Shown piece after piece: positions 42,111-53,652 of a DNA stretch of 64,000 bases. Source of the DNA: Apophysomyces variabilis. Its lineage: Eukaryota > Mucoromycota > Mucoromycetes > Mucorales > Mucoraceae. The stretch covers positions 62,001 through 126,000 of the forward strand of contig MZZL01000065.1 in assembly GCA_002749535.1 (NCBI GenBank), read 5' to 3'. The position numbers and the translations under genes are program-made. The notes beneath the pieces are model-generated. The model did no database searches. It was not told where the DNA came from and saw only the letters and a list, made by a program, of their open reading frames with translations. Within the stretch, counting starts at the first letter, position 1. Every line of letters begins with the position of its first letter.

Positions 42111-44159
42111 TGCGTTTTTTTTGTTATAAAGAAAATAGGGAGTAGTATTGAAGGGTCCTCTTGGGAATCTAAGTATGATGTGTTGTGCTTCTTACAAAAG
42201 AACAAGGAATTCCTCTTCGTATATGGAATTGGGGGGGAAACAAACAAAGCAAAATGACTAAATTTCTTCGGGTTATTCTTCGTTTGGTTTGTTGGTAAAC
42301 TTTTGTTTTGTTGGATTGCGAGACTTAAGGTCGCTCGTCGAGTAAGAAAAAATAAATGAAAATAAGAGACCAAGTGTGAAAACTGTACGGGGCAAAAAAG
42401 AGAGAGAAAAAGAAAGATTTTCCAGATGACGGGTCAAATTTGGCAACGCACGTAAAACCTACACTATCAAATTCGGACTTTGAAAGGTTTTGCAACTGAT
42501 GACGCTATAAAAAAAAATCCGGTCTTCATCGTCGAAGCAAAAGAAGATATACGGCCTGTTTAGACAGTTTCATGCTATGTGGCTACGTCTAATATATGCC
42601 AGGTAAATAGCTTATTAAAATAAGCTGTAAGCTTTTATATAACAATGATAGCAACTTTAGTTCACACCATGATAGTGCTACTAGATAGACTGAGCTCTGT
42701 TAAACTTCGATGTTTTACCCGAATCTCTTTAATAGACTCAAAGAAAAAGGATATAGAGGCAAAAAATTATTTGATAGTTACGCTTGCCTTATACTAAACC
42801 TTCTTTTCGTTGCCACATAGGTAAGTACATTTCTAAAACGTACCATGACGATATGGTGCAAGCAATCTAAAATAGCCAATTTTTTTTGGTTTGTAACAAT
42901 TTGTGTATTTCACAGATACCGACCCTACGTACCATAATTATGCTACTCATTTCCGCCAACTTTTCTATGAGATGTGTACCGCTTTTTAGCTTTCTTCAGT
43001 ATCTCTTCAACCTGTTGCTCTAAACAATTTTCTACATAATCAAAATTATACCTAAAAGCCTGTCTTGAGTATTTTGTGTAGCAATGCAAGACACACCGAG
43101 AATTACATTTCTTCAATAAAACTGTGCTTTTTTTAATAGAGACTTGCAAGTAAAAACATAATTAAAAACTTCAAAACTTTGGTAACTTCAATTTACGGTA
43201 CAATAGTCTCATCGACCTGCTATAGAGTATTCTTGCAGCTCTTCTATAGGTTCGTCTACTAAACGCGCTCTGATAAATAAGCTATTATTTCACTAATAGT
43301 CCGTCGGTATTTTGACGATGGCGCCATGCAGATTGAAAAATACTTACTCTAGCTTGTTTTATAGCGGCTACACTTTTATCTTTCGCTTTGAGCATATCTC
43401 TATCTTACATTAGCCAATCTACAACAGTATTATATACATATTTAATGTGTCAAGTCGTTCCACTTCATAGCTTCATTACTTTTTTAAAGGTTAAAACGAT
43501 GATCCAGCAAGCCTTGACTGCTCAATCGTTCCGTCATTGATTCCCGTTCTACTTCTCCTGGAAAGTACGTAACGTCATATTGTTGCCGACGGAGCGTGCG
43601 CGCGCATATTTTGTAACGAGGGATTCATCAGATTTCCATTCAGGCATGTCTCTGAATCGGACAATGTGCTGCCCAAGTCATCGTAAATTTGCTCCGCACT
43701 AGTCCACTAGAACCTTAGCCTTGACTGATAGAGTAGGAATCACGAGCTTACGACTTACAATAGTGAGAACATGTCTATCAAGGATTTCTTTTCAAATGAG
43801 TCACCATCCATCGTTCGCAAGATTACAATCTGCTCTACCATCATGGATCAATTGCCCTAATACTCAGTAGGTTAAGATGTCTCTTCTTTTGTTTGGATGT
43901 TTTGCGAGGATATATACAGATTCGGTGAAGTGTTTAACCGCGTCTTTGAGACTACTCGAAACGGGGTACTTGAACGACGCTTGGTACTGCATACTTCGCT
44001 CCGGAATGTAATAGCACGGTCAATGGCCAACATCGCTATTTACTTGCAAAGAGCGAATGCGTAAGTAGAGATGGTGTAGAAGAGGAAGCGCTGCTGAAGG
44101 ATATATGTCAGGAATGATAACCGTTCCGAGTATATAAGAAACGTGAGGGTTCTCACATT
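42111..44159. other. 2 kb gene-poor region
   Basis: The left part is the DHH1 promoter/leader, with pyrimidine-rich minus-strand sequence before the ATG. A 68-aa basic minus-strand frame (42943-43149) and weak coding-like traces at 43500-43700 (minus) could not be assigned. No repeats were recognised. Confidence 0.4.
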
Positions 44160-45240
44160 TCAAGATCTGTCTTTACATATGAGCCTTTGTGCACAAGGTC
44201 CTAAAAACCTATCTGTATCATAAACTGCTACAGGGACCACCAGCAGACGGTTGCTTTCATCAAACAGATGCCGGGGAAGCGTTCCCAATACGAATGCTTC
44301 GTTTCTGGCCATTTTGGTGGAGACTGAAAGCGTTCTGAACTGTATGAAATGATCGATGATCATTGAAACAGGATTGACAGCTTGTGGCGATTTGAACAGC
44401 TGGAAGGGCCCGTGCTCAACCATCACATATACGCTTTAGCCACCAGTCGCAAACTGTAAGTTCGACACTCAGCTTTCCACAAGAAAACCGCATGCCGTGG
44501 GATTTTCAATTGCTCGTCCATACGGCAATTAACAATGCTCTTCAGCCCCTTTACAAGTTTGACAAAGTTCATATTGCACTTGCGCTTGTGACGACTTTGT
44601 AGGTGATTTAATCTCCTTCGAAAGATATCGAAAACATCGCCTGTGGTTGCCTTGCACGACCCGATGCAGTCAGCCGTCAAGGAGGTGCAGTTGTGCATCA
44701 AATGAGATTGCCCTTGTCCTAAAACAGTCTTTGACTCACACTGAAACGAGTGTTCGAGAAAAGGCAGTGTATGCTGATGTTGGAATGTGTTTCCGAGGAC
44801 ACAAAGCGTCAACCATAAGGCGAATGTGCCGTTTACGTGATTTAGGAGTGCACTCATCATTAAATGGTTGTCGTCGTCTTTTTTTGTTGTTGTTCTCATC
44901 AGCATCATTGTCCGCTTCTCTTCCAAAATCGAGAGCCAACTTCGCAAAGCCTCTTTGGGCAATGAGCTGTTTGCCACAATTCTTTCGCCAAAGATGGCGT
45001 ACCCAAGGCTGACCTTTGGTTGGCAATTGCCTCAGGCTTTTTCTTTGAATTGGTATGCCTTAGTAACCTTGTCCATGATATACGATCGAGCTTGCTCAAG
45101 CCTTACCTCGACTCAAACTATGTCAACTGCAATCTGAGGGCTGCCGTTTGTCTTTCATCGGCTTCCGTTCGACAAGCATCAGCATCTACTTTGCATGCTT
45201 CAGTCTCCTCCGCCAAGTCTCCTTTGCTTCATCGCTTCCA
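44160..45240 (-). pseudogene. Decayed third member of the unknown multi-exon family
   Basis: Minus-strand frames overlap in a way typical of frameshift decay. One reads KNCGKQLIAQRGFAKLALDF near 44930-45000; another MNFVKLVKGLKSIVN, then FLWKAECRTYSLRLVAKAYM to a TGA at 44423. The family-typical continuation MVEHGPFQLFKSPQAVNP is in a third frame starting next to that stop. The segment order (helix, CRTYSLRLV strand, then a V-Y-x-M-like turn) matches YAMDLKFHGVYRM in the intact gene. One base is missing at about 44430, and no intron fits there. The upstream exons were not recovered. Confidence 0.45.
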
Positions 45241-46174
45241 CTTTGATGCAAGCCTCGCTGTTACGCTCGACAATGGCAATTAGGGCGTCTGCCAAAGCTT
45301 TCTGTTTCTTATTTCTGCGTTAGCTACTGTTATTGGTTTGATTGCTCTTTGCTCCATTTTGTAAGGTGACAACTTGAACTTGTATAGACATGTTGCAAGG
45401 AGCTAAAGAGCATATGTCTTCAGCTACACAGTTTTCCTCTTTTCTATATCCTGCGATTGGTTGCGAGGTCCAATGGAATCTTGTCGCTCACTCTCCCAAG
45501 TTGCTTCACGGTCTGCAAAGAGTATGTTTCTGACATCGGGTGCTGTATCGATTAACTGGTCACATCTATCATTCTGGCACCTCTTGCAGCGGTGAGCCTT
45601 AAAAACTTGGTGTCACCAAAGCTCCGCTTTCGCAGTTCAATGTTCACCTCTCAATTAACTGAATTGTGAAGCCCACCCCCTAACTATGTCCTAAAATTCA
45701 CTCAAGTGTTGCACCAAATTTGCTTAATCTAAGGTTATCAAATGGCGACCGGTTAATTGTCATTTTAATTCAAAAGCAGTGCAATGCAAGAATACAATAG
45801 CATTGATTAATTGCTTGTAACCGCTAAAACCGTTTCGCACGTTATAAAAATGGCGTTTTTACATGCCACAATGTCTTCGATTTATCAAGTAAAATTTTGC
45901 TTTATAACTTATTTAGCCATCGACAAACGAATGGTATATGTTTCATTCAATTATCTTTAATCCTTCCCTATCCGTCATATTATAAAGTTTAGTTCCTACC
46001 TTATCTAAAAAGAAGAACCATAGAATAAAGCTGCAATGCAGTGCACACAAATTTGCTTTGTAATATGTGACGGAGGTGTCATGACAAAGAAAGTGAAAAC
46101 GCCTGACAAATCAAATTAATCCCCGCCAATTTGAAAGGCCATCTTTACAAGGGATCGTCCTTAGTAGTCACGAC
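45241..46174. other. Spacer upstream of RIB1
   Basis: Short frames only; AT-rich from 45740 onward. No other content was recognised. Confidence 0.4.
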
Positions 46175-46182
46175 TATATATA
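46175..46182 (+). promoter_or_regulatory. TATA box of the GTP cyclohydrolase II gene
   Basis: TATATATA lies 35 bp upstream of the ATG at 46217 and is followed by a CT-rich tract, the usual fungal core-promoter arrangement. The short distance implies a very short 5' UTR. Confidence 0.6.
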
Positions 46183-46216
46183 CTCTTCTTCTTTTTTGTT
46201 TCTCTGTCCATTTCTA

Positions 46217-47375
46217 ATGACAACGGTGTTCACATTGTTTGGGATGAACGTGGTCGACGCCCACGCTACGCAGTTTTCTTCACCAACACAACCCACCACT
46301 TACAAAGACTACATAGCTTTCTTAAAGCAGCAAGTGCATGCCCCGAGTGCCATGACACCTGCCCTCCCAACAAAAGAAAGCGTCCGCATACAATGCCAAG
46401 TTCGAGCACGTATTCCTACCAATGAAGGTGGCGAGATGTTTCTCTTTCTCTACAAAAACAATCAGGACAACAAGGAACACCTGGCCATTGTATACGGTGA
46501 TGACATTCGTTCGAGGTCACTCGACAAAGCTTGGGAAAACGAAACAATTATGAACCGCGTTGTCCGTGGTGCCTATTATGGACGGTTAGAAGAAATAGTA
46601 ACAGATGAAAGTCGACAGTTGAATCTGACAGAGGATCAAATGACATATATGGAGAAACAGCAGGCCAAGGCCAAGGCGAGTTGGAAGATGTCGGACGAGC
46701 CACCGCTAGTGCGAATCCACTCAGAGTGCTTCACAGGAGAAACCGTTCATTCGGCACGGTGTGATTGCGGTGAACAGTTGGATGAGGCCATGCGGCAAAT
46801 GCAAGCAGCAGGGAGAGGTGTGATGGTGTACCTGAGACAAGAAGGACGGGGTATCGGATTGATGGAAAAACTAAAGCAAGTGAACAAAGCAGAAATTAAT
46901 GGCTCATTTGGACATTTGAAATTAATGCTTTTTTCTGTTCTTATATCCATTTAGGGCTTACAATCTCCAGGATCTTGGCCATGATACAGTCGCTGCTAAC
47001 GTTTTATTGAATCATCCACCAGATGGTCGCACATATGGCATTGCCAATGCTATCCTGGAAGACTTGCAATTGACAAAGATCCGTCTATTAACTAATAACC
47101 CCGACAAGATTGAACAATTGGAATCCTTTGGTTCTGTCAAGGTAGTCGAACGACGACCAATGGTACCCCAGTCTTGGTCATCAACACCAGTATCATCCGG
47201 AAGTGACATGAACATACTGGATAATCCAAGGCTGCTGGCAGCCATGAACAGTCTTCAACGTACACCTTCCTCATCTCCAGCAATACCAGGTTCGCCTAAA
47301 AAGGAGTTAGACAAATACTTGGCTGTCAAAGTGAAGAAAATGCGCCACATCCTCGATTTGCCAGAAGGACTTTAG
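46217..47375 (+). CDS. RIB1: GTP cyclohydrolase II, 2 exons
   Basis: Catalyses the first step of riboflavin synthesis: GTP to 2,5-diamino-6-ribosylamino-4(3H)-pyrimidinone 5'-phosphate, formate and pyrophosphate, in the cytosol. Exons 46217-46875 and 46955-47375 give 359 aa. The zinc site is Cys171-x10-Cys182-x-Cys184 ([16 protein letters not shown]). The loop RQEGRGIGL and the substrate/arginine region [17 protein letters not shown] are intact. The ATG at 46217 is the first after the TATA box. The intron starts GCAAGT (GC-AG): the join ...[18 protein letters not shown] is conserved and only a GC donor keeps it in frame. A Ser/Pro-rich C-terminal extension of about 80 residues resembles other fungal enzymes. 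Confidence 0.95.
46876..46954 (+). other. GC-AG intron in RIB1
   Basis: Exon ends CTAAA, the 79-nt intron starts GCAAGTGAAC and ends CCATTTAG. The nearby GTGAAC donor would shift the frame and destroy [11 protein letters not shown]. Confidence 0.88.
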
Positions 47376-48208
47376 AACGAATGACTACTGTAGAATTTAA
47401 CATCCCTTGTTTCTTTTGGCCCCATGCTTGAAATCAAGTAAAATAGAGCGTACTTGTAGTAAGATACCTTAGAATTATTCGATTGCGCCCAGTTGGGATC
47501 TACTTACAATCTCGCAATTCGCCATTTCTTACCAAATTTATTCACTTGGGGTATCTGGCTGCAGCATGCAACGAGGCAAAAGTCAAAAATAAATCCCCTT
47601 TGTGGAGAGGCAGTGGCTCTCCCCCGTTTTGGAATTGCCCCTTTGTGTGAATGAGGCCAACCGCAATGGTAGTCAGTTACTTTCCTATCCATCGGTAACC
47701 ATACGAAATCCCGTCCGACTACCGGGCGCTTTATTGAAGTAAAAGGCAAACTGTTTAAAAACGCAACAAATATAGTAAGATACAGAAACAGACGGTTAAC
47801 AGACAGAAGCAGAGAGTGCCAGTGGTACAAACGAATGTGATGTTTTAGTTCACCAGTCTTATATTGCATATAACCAATTAATAACCGTTAATACGGTAAA
47901 AAAAAAAGGAATTCCACACAAAGGAATAGTGAAAGCATAGATAGAAAGAAAAGCAGAGAGTCTAGAACATAGACGCATATAAAAAAAAACAGGAACCAAT
48001 AAAAGCGCAAAGAAAGACGAAAGCAAACCTATATGAAGGGAAGCTAACAAGAAACAGGAGAGATACAAGGAAAGCAATATTTAAATGAACAAAAAGACGA
48101 AAAAGGGAAAAGGGATATTTACGCTTATGAATATAAATTAAATGCGAAAATAAAGGAAAAAAATTTAACATAGGATGGGCATTAGTAATGAAAACATTTT
48201 GCTTAGTA
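47376..48208. other. Convergent spacer
   Basis: Contains the RIB1 3' end and A-rich sequence (47880-48170). Open minus-strand frames here are homopolymer-driven hydrophobic translations without motifs. Confidence 0.4.
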
Positions 48209-48727
48209 TTAGCAAGGGGAAAACTCGCCGCTATTATTTGAACAGCCCAAGAGCCAGCCTACTTGTTGTTCAATAGCAGTAATTGCATGACCTAGGTCGT
48301 CCATATCCATCCATAGTTCCAACATAGTATATGGCAAGGGAAATTGTCCATGAGTGGCTACCGTTGGAAAGAGATAACTCTCGATGTTTAGATGGCAGTC
48401 GTAAAAACCAGCAGTCTTACCGGCGTGGCTGAAGTAGGAATCAGGGTTTTCGTCCGTGGCAGACTGTGGATGAACATGGCCCGGTTGAGCTGAATCAACG
48501 TCGAAGAAATTGAGTGATTTCGTTCCGTGAATCAGGTACAAAGTATTCTCCAAATTCTTCTGGGTTTGGCAGAAATAGTTCAGCATGGTTGGATTGAAAT
48601 CTGCCTGCTTTAACCCCACTGTTTCGCAGTAACGATTTGAAATCCGTCTCAGTAGACAGATTGCCGTCTTGATGAGTGGTTCGACAAGTTTCAGTACAGA
48701 AAAACGTATACTTGAATCATGCAACAT
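48209..48727 (-). CDS. 172-aa protein of unknown function, accessory cluster member A
   Basis: Single-exon frame from ATG 48727 (MLHDSSIRFSVLKLV) to a stop at 48209. It is predicted to be helical, with no signal peptide or known domain. Segments LENTLYLI, FDVDSAQPGHVHPQ, SYFSHAGKTAG and MLELWMDMDDLGHAITAIEQQVGWLLG align by eye with parts of the genes at 50.7 and 58.9 kb (see findings). A TATA-like TTATATTTAAAT sits about 115 bp upstream on the minus strand. An earlier in-frame TTG codon extends the frame by 13 codons, but ATG is preferred. Function unknown. Confidence 0.55.
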   Translation of the reverse strand: MLHDSSIRFSVLKLVEPLIKTAICLLRRISNRYCETVGLKQADFNPTMLNYFCQTQKNLENTLYLIHGTKSLNFFDVDSAQPGHVHPQSATDENPDSYFSHAGKTAGFYDCHLNIESYLFPTVATHGQFPLPYTMLELWMDMDDLGHAITAIEQQVGWLLGCSNNSGEFSPC

Positions 48728-50670
48728 CTTTTTTCGTATAGAGATGTTTTCTAGCGAAGTTGACAAAGATTCGGTTACAAAGAGAAATCAATCAGAATAA
48801 GAGCGACAACAACGGGAACCATTGCAGACGAACCGTCATTTAAATATAAGAGCTGCGCGCTTTGCAAACTCAAAGAAAGTTTATGTTATTATATTCCCTT
48901 TCTCCTTGCTCCCCCTGTGGTGCTCATTTGTGCTCAAGTTTGAAGCTGGTACGATACGTTTTCCATCTGAAAAAAAGGGGGAGACAACAATGCTTTAATG
49001 CACGTCTTGCTGTGGTTATCCGTACGCGAGCAAACTAAGTGGTTAAGGAGTGCTATAGATATGGTTTCTGAAGGATTCTGCAAAATAAACATAGATGAGT
49101 AAAACAGATATGTTTTCAGTGAGAAACATTATCTAGCGTTCCCGGTTTTGGTTTTGGTTCATCGTAGTTAAGAGCTGCATAGCTTCACCTATAGATCTTC
49201 CAGCTGATATGCCAATGCAAAGCAGAAGAAAAAGGAAAGTGCAAGTACACTAAGCATCACCCTTGTAGCAAAGAAAAGTTAAGGAGAAAGGATGTTCATG
49301 CAAGCGTTATCCTTTGTTTTGTATGTTTTGCAGATTTTTACTGCTTTGGGTTATTATCCAAACACGCTACCTTCCGTTCCCACACGCCACATCGCCATTT
49401 GCAGATGGATTGCATACCTAAACTGACTATAATGCTTAAGCTACTAATAGCTCAAGCTAAAAATATTATAAACTCCTATAAGAAAAGTACATTTCGGAAT
49501 CTTGATCATTGATGTGTTCAGTATAAGCCGTTTTTGCTTTTATAACAGATAAGTTACATTAGTATGAAAGTGGCGCCCTTTTCTCTGCGACTGTACTACG
49601 ATCAATACATATGTTCTTCGTGATTTCTTTTCTGTGTTCAATTGCTTATAGTACGCGTCCTACACCAACGAAAATCACTCACAGTCTGTTTATTCTGTGA
49701 AAGCAAGGTCCAATTCACAAGTGGCACAGACGAAAAGGGAAGAGTTAGCTTAGCAATGACGCAACTGATCATAACCTAAATTATCCTGCCGCGGGGTGGC
49801 ATCCGATGCCGGATCTTCTCTGCCTATTTCAAATTAACAAGCCAAGAACCACACATGTACCTTCGACGCATCCAAACTAAGACACTCACTTCTATAGCGA
49901 ATGGTATTTCTGACTTGTTTCATCGTGTTATCTGTAACAAACGGGCTCTCCCTGAGCTTATTAGCCCTTAGTTACCATATTTGGAACCGGACATCTTTAA
50001 AGTGAATCTGCATTGTTTCTTAAACTTAAAAAAGCCGCTTTTGTAGGAGGTGCACAGACATGTGTCGTTAGAACTCTGTGAGAAAAAAAAAACAAAATAA
50101 AAAGTTTTTCCAAGTTATAAGGATAAGAAGTCCCAAATATAATTTAGCTGAATGAAAAGAAAAACAACATATTATCATTCTTTTATTCTATCTGAAGGTG
50201 TACTTTACGAGAACTTTTCTCTTCTACCTGCTTTGACTGAATTTTCGTTAACCAAAAAGGAAAAAAAAAGGGGGAGAGGGGAATATAATAGCATGTTGTG
50301 TTAAAAACAGTCCAGTGCATATGTCAGTTTAGGTAGATCCTTTTTATCCTGCCTCTCTCATCGTCCGCTGCTATCCAAAGCTTTCGTATTTCTCGTGCGA
50401 TAAGAAAAACCTTCATTTGAAAAACGGTACTTTTTCGCAGGCAAATGAAAGACTTAGCTTTTTATTACACCTCTTTGCATTCGTTTCTATCTTTATCGCT
50501 TCTTTTCGCTTTCGTTTCTTTGGCTAATGAGCATGAGCTTGCCGTGTCTTTTCAACTTGGTACCAACTTTTTCTTTTATTTTCATTTACTATAAAAAACT
50601 GTTGGCTTTATAGATATATGAACGGCACAACTTTCTCAAGTCCCTTTTCTTTTCGATTTCTTTGTTTATC
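48728..50670. other. 2 kb spacer between two divergent accessory genes
   Basis: No frame has motifs. CT-rich sequence (50400-50670) precedes the next ATG and is probably its promoter/leader. Confidence 0.4.
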
Positions 50671-51248
50671 ATGAAGCTTTCTCATTTTGACGAGGTGAAC
50701 GTCGCATTCTCGTCTACGGACAGTTCTTCCCGTACTCAAGACTCATCTACCTCTATTCATCAATGTTTTGAAGCTCGCAGGCAGAAGTTAATGGTTCTAT
50801 TTACTGAAGTAGCAAATTTCTTTGGTGATGCCGTCCATACACAGCAAGGGAATCGCAACCTGACCCTCTTGGGCGATTTTAGCCTGATTAATGATCAATT
50901 AGACAAAACATTATATGTACTTCGTGAGATGAAAACCATACGACTCTGATTCCTCCGATTTACGCCGAGCTCAGCATGTTCGACCTCATCTTGAGATGAA
51001 GTGTCAGCTCACCCGTCAGCAATGAAGCAATTTCCATGGCGGCACTAATAGAAACTTGTTATCAACTTTCTTCTGTCTCTTACCATGTAGAACAGCCATT
51101 GACAGATATCTGTGGCATAGAGCAGAGCATCGCCATTATTGACAGCAAACTGCATGGGCTTCTTGTCAGTCACACTGTTGCGGATGGGAGTTCTCGCTAT
51201 AAAGAGTCCGCAGAATACGCTAGGGCTGCATGTGTTCTCACAAAATGA
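50671..51248 (+). CDS. Accessory cluster member B, spliced or frame-broken
   Basis: ATG 50671 opens MKLSHFDEVNVAFSS, then FTEVANFFGDAVHTQ and INDQLDKTLYVLREMK, with a stop at 50947. Coding character resumes in another frame from about 51028 (ISMAALIETCYQLSSVSYHVEQ, IEQSIAIIDSKLHGLLVSH) to a stop at 51246-51248. A GTGAGA donor at 50924 joined to an AAG acceptor at 51027 restores one frame (about 157 aa), but it would delete a stretch that resembles member A (YDSDSSDLRRAQHV). Two frameshifts are the alternative. A CT-rich leader precedes the ATG. Function unknown. Confidence 0.45.
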
Positions 51249-53397
51249 TCAGATTCTTTTCTTTCTTTTATACTTACTTATTCTCCTTTTAATTAATGAC
51301 TGCAATCAACTGCCGTCATGTTTCAGTTCCCTTTCCTTGAACATTTCATTATCATAATAGCTTTAATCAACTATTTATCTTGTTCAAATTGATCTTTTCT
51401 CTTTTTTCCCATTGTCAACTTGTAATTCTTTGCATGATGAAGATATAGTCACGCCGTAAGAATAAAGGTAATAGTTGATCTAGAACGATTTTTTTTTTGC
51501 TTAAGCTTTCCTGAGCAGGTCGAGAGTTTGTCGTCTCTTTCTTTGTATTGACCTCCATCTGTTCGCGGGACTATAAACACAAAACAACAAGTAAAGCTCA
51601 AGTCATTCAGATTGGTGTTCTCGACTTACAGAAGAATGACATTGAGATTTACTGTTTTCCCTTTAACTCCGCACTATTGCCAGAGGATATAAGCAAGTCC
51701 TTTTGATCACTAGGTAAATTACTATGTAAACAACATTACAGGAGCTTTATTCCCTTTAGCAGTACCGTTGGACACGGTGCTAGCTACGGAAAAGCTTATA
51801 CATGGTGGCATTTAGGGATGACAAGGCTGCTCCACGCTTTTATAATAGGAGTTGCCAGCACCAGCGACTTCCACACTCGTTCAGTAGCAATTTGTGTAAC
51901 GGCCATCGTCTCCAGGTTTTTAATTGACTTGTCTTTCGGTCAAATCCTTCCGGAACATATTAGACCAACTATCTCTGCGTTTAGGTCGGTAATCAACTTG
52001 TTGATTACCGTGTGTAGCAGTTCTTCATGCTCAAGCAAACCATATTGCTAATGATTGATTAAAGTCAAAAAAGACATTCCAAGGCAGATGCGCCATATTT
52101 TATTCTACATGGAAAGTTTGACTCGCATTTTCATGGTACATCTCTTACCTGTCTTCACAAAGAAAGTGGACATTCATTGAAAGAAAGAGAGACAGACTAA
52201 AGAAAATAAGAAAGAACCCCTTTCCTGGATATGGTATTTATTTGACACGGCGAGAGAAAACAAATTCCAAATTATGCGCCAAGCGACAACCGGCAAAAAC
52301 CTTTTGTGTCACCGACAAATAACTGTCCTGAAAAATAAGCGGGTATAAACAACTCTTTTCTACCCTTTCATCTTTATTTCTTTACTCACTTGTTCCTTGA
52401 GCTAGACAGACTACTTTATTAATATAACAGAGACGTTAGCGTTTTGGCCATACCACGGTATTTGACCTTCTGTTTTTAACTAAAAGCTTATGACAAAAAC
52501 ATGACGATTTAACAAATCGACAACAGAAAACATGACAGATACGAATTTGACACAACGAACGGCACAGCGAAAGTAAATGATGGTAATAAAACCGCTATTT
52601 CGGTGGTGCCCACATTCAATGTCACTCACGCTTTTTCATTTTGCAGACGACTGGTCTGTCCAACGAGAGAAAACAGTTACTTTTGTTGTCTTTGCCCCAA
52701 GTGCACTGCCCGCTACGAACGCATCTCATCTTTCATATAGCACATCATAGGAGCAGATATGGGTACCCTCACCCTAAAATTGTAGATTCTGATGGTTTAT
52801 ACCACGTAAGGGCCCGTAGAAAAAGACTAAATAGCTGCGTTGGTAGTAAGAGGCGTAATTCACGGGTTGCGTTCCAAGCCGAGCCTGTCAATTTTTTTGT
52901 TGTGCAAGTTTCTTTAAGCGTGTGAGGGAAAAGCGTATCCTTCACAAGCCAAAGTACTTTCGTAGTTTTCTGGATCCTATGCTACTACGATCCCCTGATG
53001 TATATATACATATATATTCCATATATTGTTGCATATACTTTCCTACCATATTTTGGAGAACATGTCTTTCGGACGACTGTTGTTGTCTAGAGTATTACAC
53101 AAGATACATTGGGCGCCATGATACTGTCATTCGCCATTAGCAGGAACAGGTCTATCATTAAATACATATAGGCTATCATAAGGTATCGATGCGCTGATAC
53201 ATCAAACTATGCATAAAATGAGTTTTCTTGGGCAAAGTATAAACAGAGAAAATCGCTGACTTATGGGTAATGTCACACTTTTTAAGAAGTTCCGCAGGAT
53301 CGTCTCTGTTGCAAGCAGTAATGATCTATCAGAAGTCAAGATTGGCGCTCTGCAAGAAGTTGGATGGTTCATTCAGTTGAACTTCCTTCTTTCTGGT
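51249..53397. other. 2.1 kb spacer with short unassigned frames
   Basis: A 77-codon plus frame at 51818-52051 and a 94-codon plus frame at 52641-52925 are open but carry no motifs or supported splice structure. TATATATACATATATAT at about 52999 is a short AT microsatellite. Confidence 0.35.
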
Positions 53398-53644
53398 TAG
53401 GGCTAGGAATTTTATCCGGCCCAACCGTATGCCTGGTAGACGGGCCTAAGTGGGCCGGGTTTCTGGCGACGTAGTTGGCCCGCCCTGTATGGCCCATAAG
53501 TCAATGGGTCCATCTTACTGTAATAGGACTAGTGTGCCAGGCTCCGGATTAATATCTTGGCCCAGCCCAGTAGGCCATGGGTCAACACCTTGACCCGGCC
53601 CAGTTATTACCCGTCCGGTTAAGCCCAACCCATTTCAAGCCCTA
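53398..53644. mobile_element. hAT-type MITE, 247 bp, complete
   Basis: The left end is TAGGGCTAGGAATTTTATCC and the right end, reverse-complemented, TAGGGCTTGAAATGGGTTGG; both begin with the same 7 bp and both run into GGGCC-rich DNA. The flanks are TTTCTGGT (53390-53397) and TTTCTGAT (53645-53652): an 8-bp target duplication with one mismatch, as made by hAT transposases. The element is much GC-richer than its surroundings and has no coding capacity. A truncated relative lies at 33452-33607 in the opposite orientation. Confidence 0.88.
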
Positions 53645-53652
53645 TTTCTGAT

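Noticed and set aside
44647..45137. Plus-strand frames of 89-121 codons at 44.6-45.1 kb
   Set aside because: They lie antisense to the decayed unknown-family gene and show no motif.
47504..48171. Minus-strand hydrophobic frames resembling membrane proteins
   Set aside because: They arise from A/T homopolymer-rich DNA, overlap one another and have no start or splice context.
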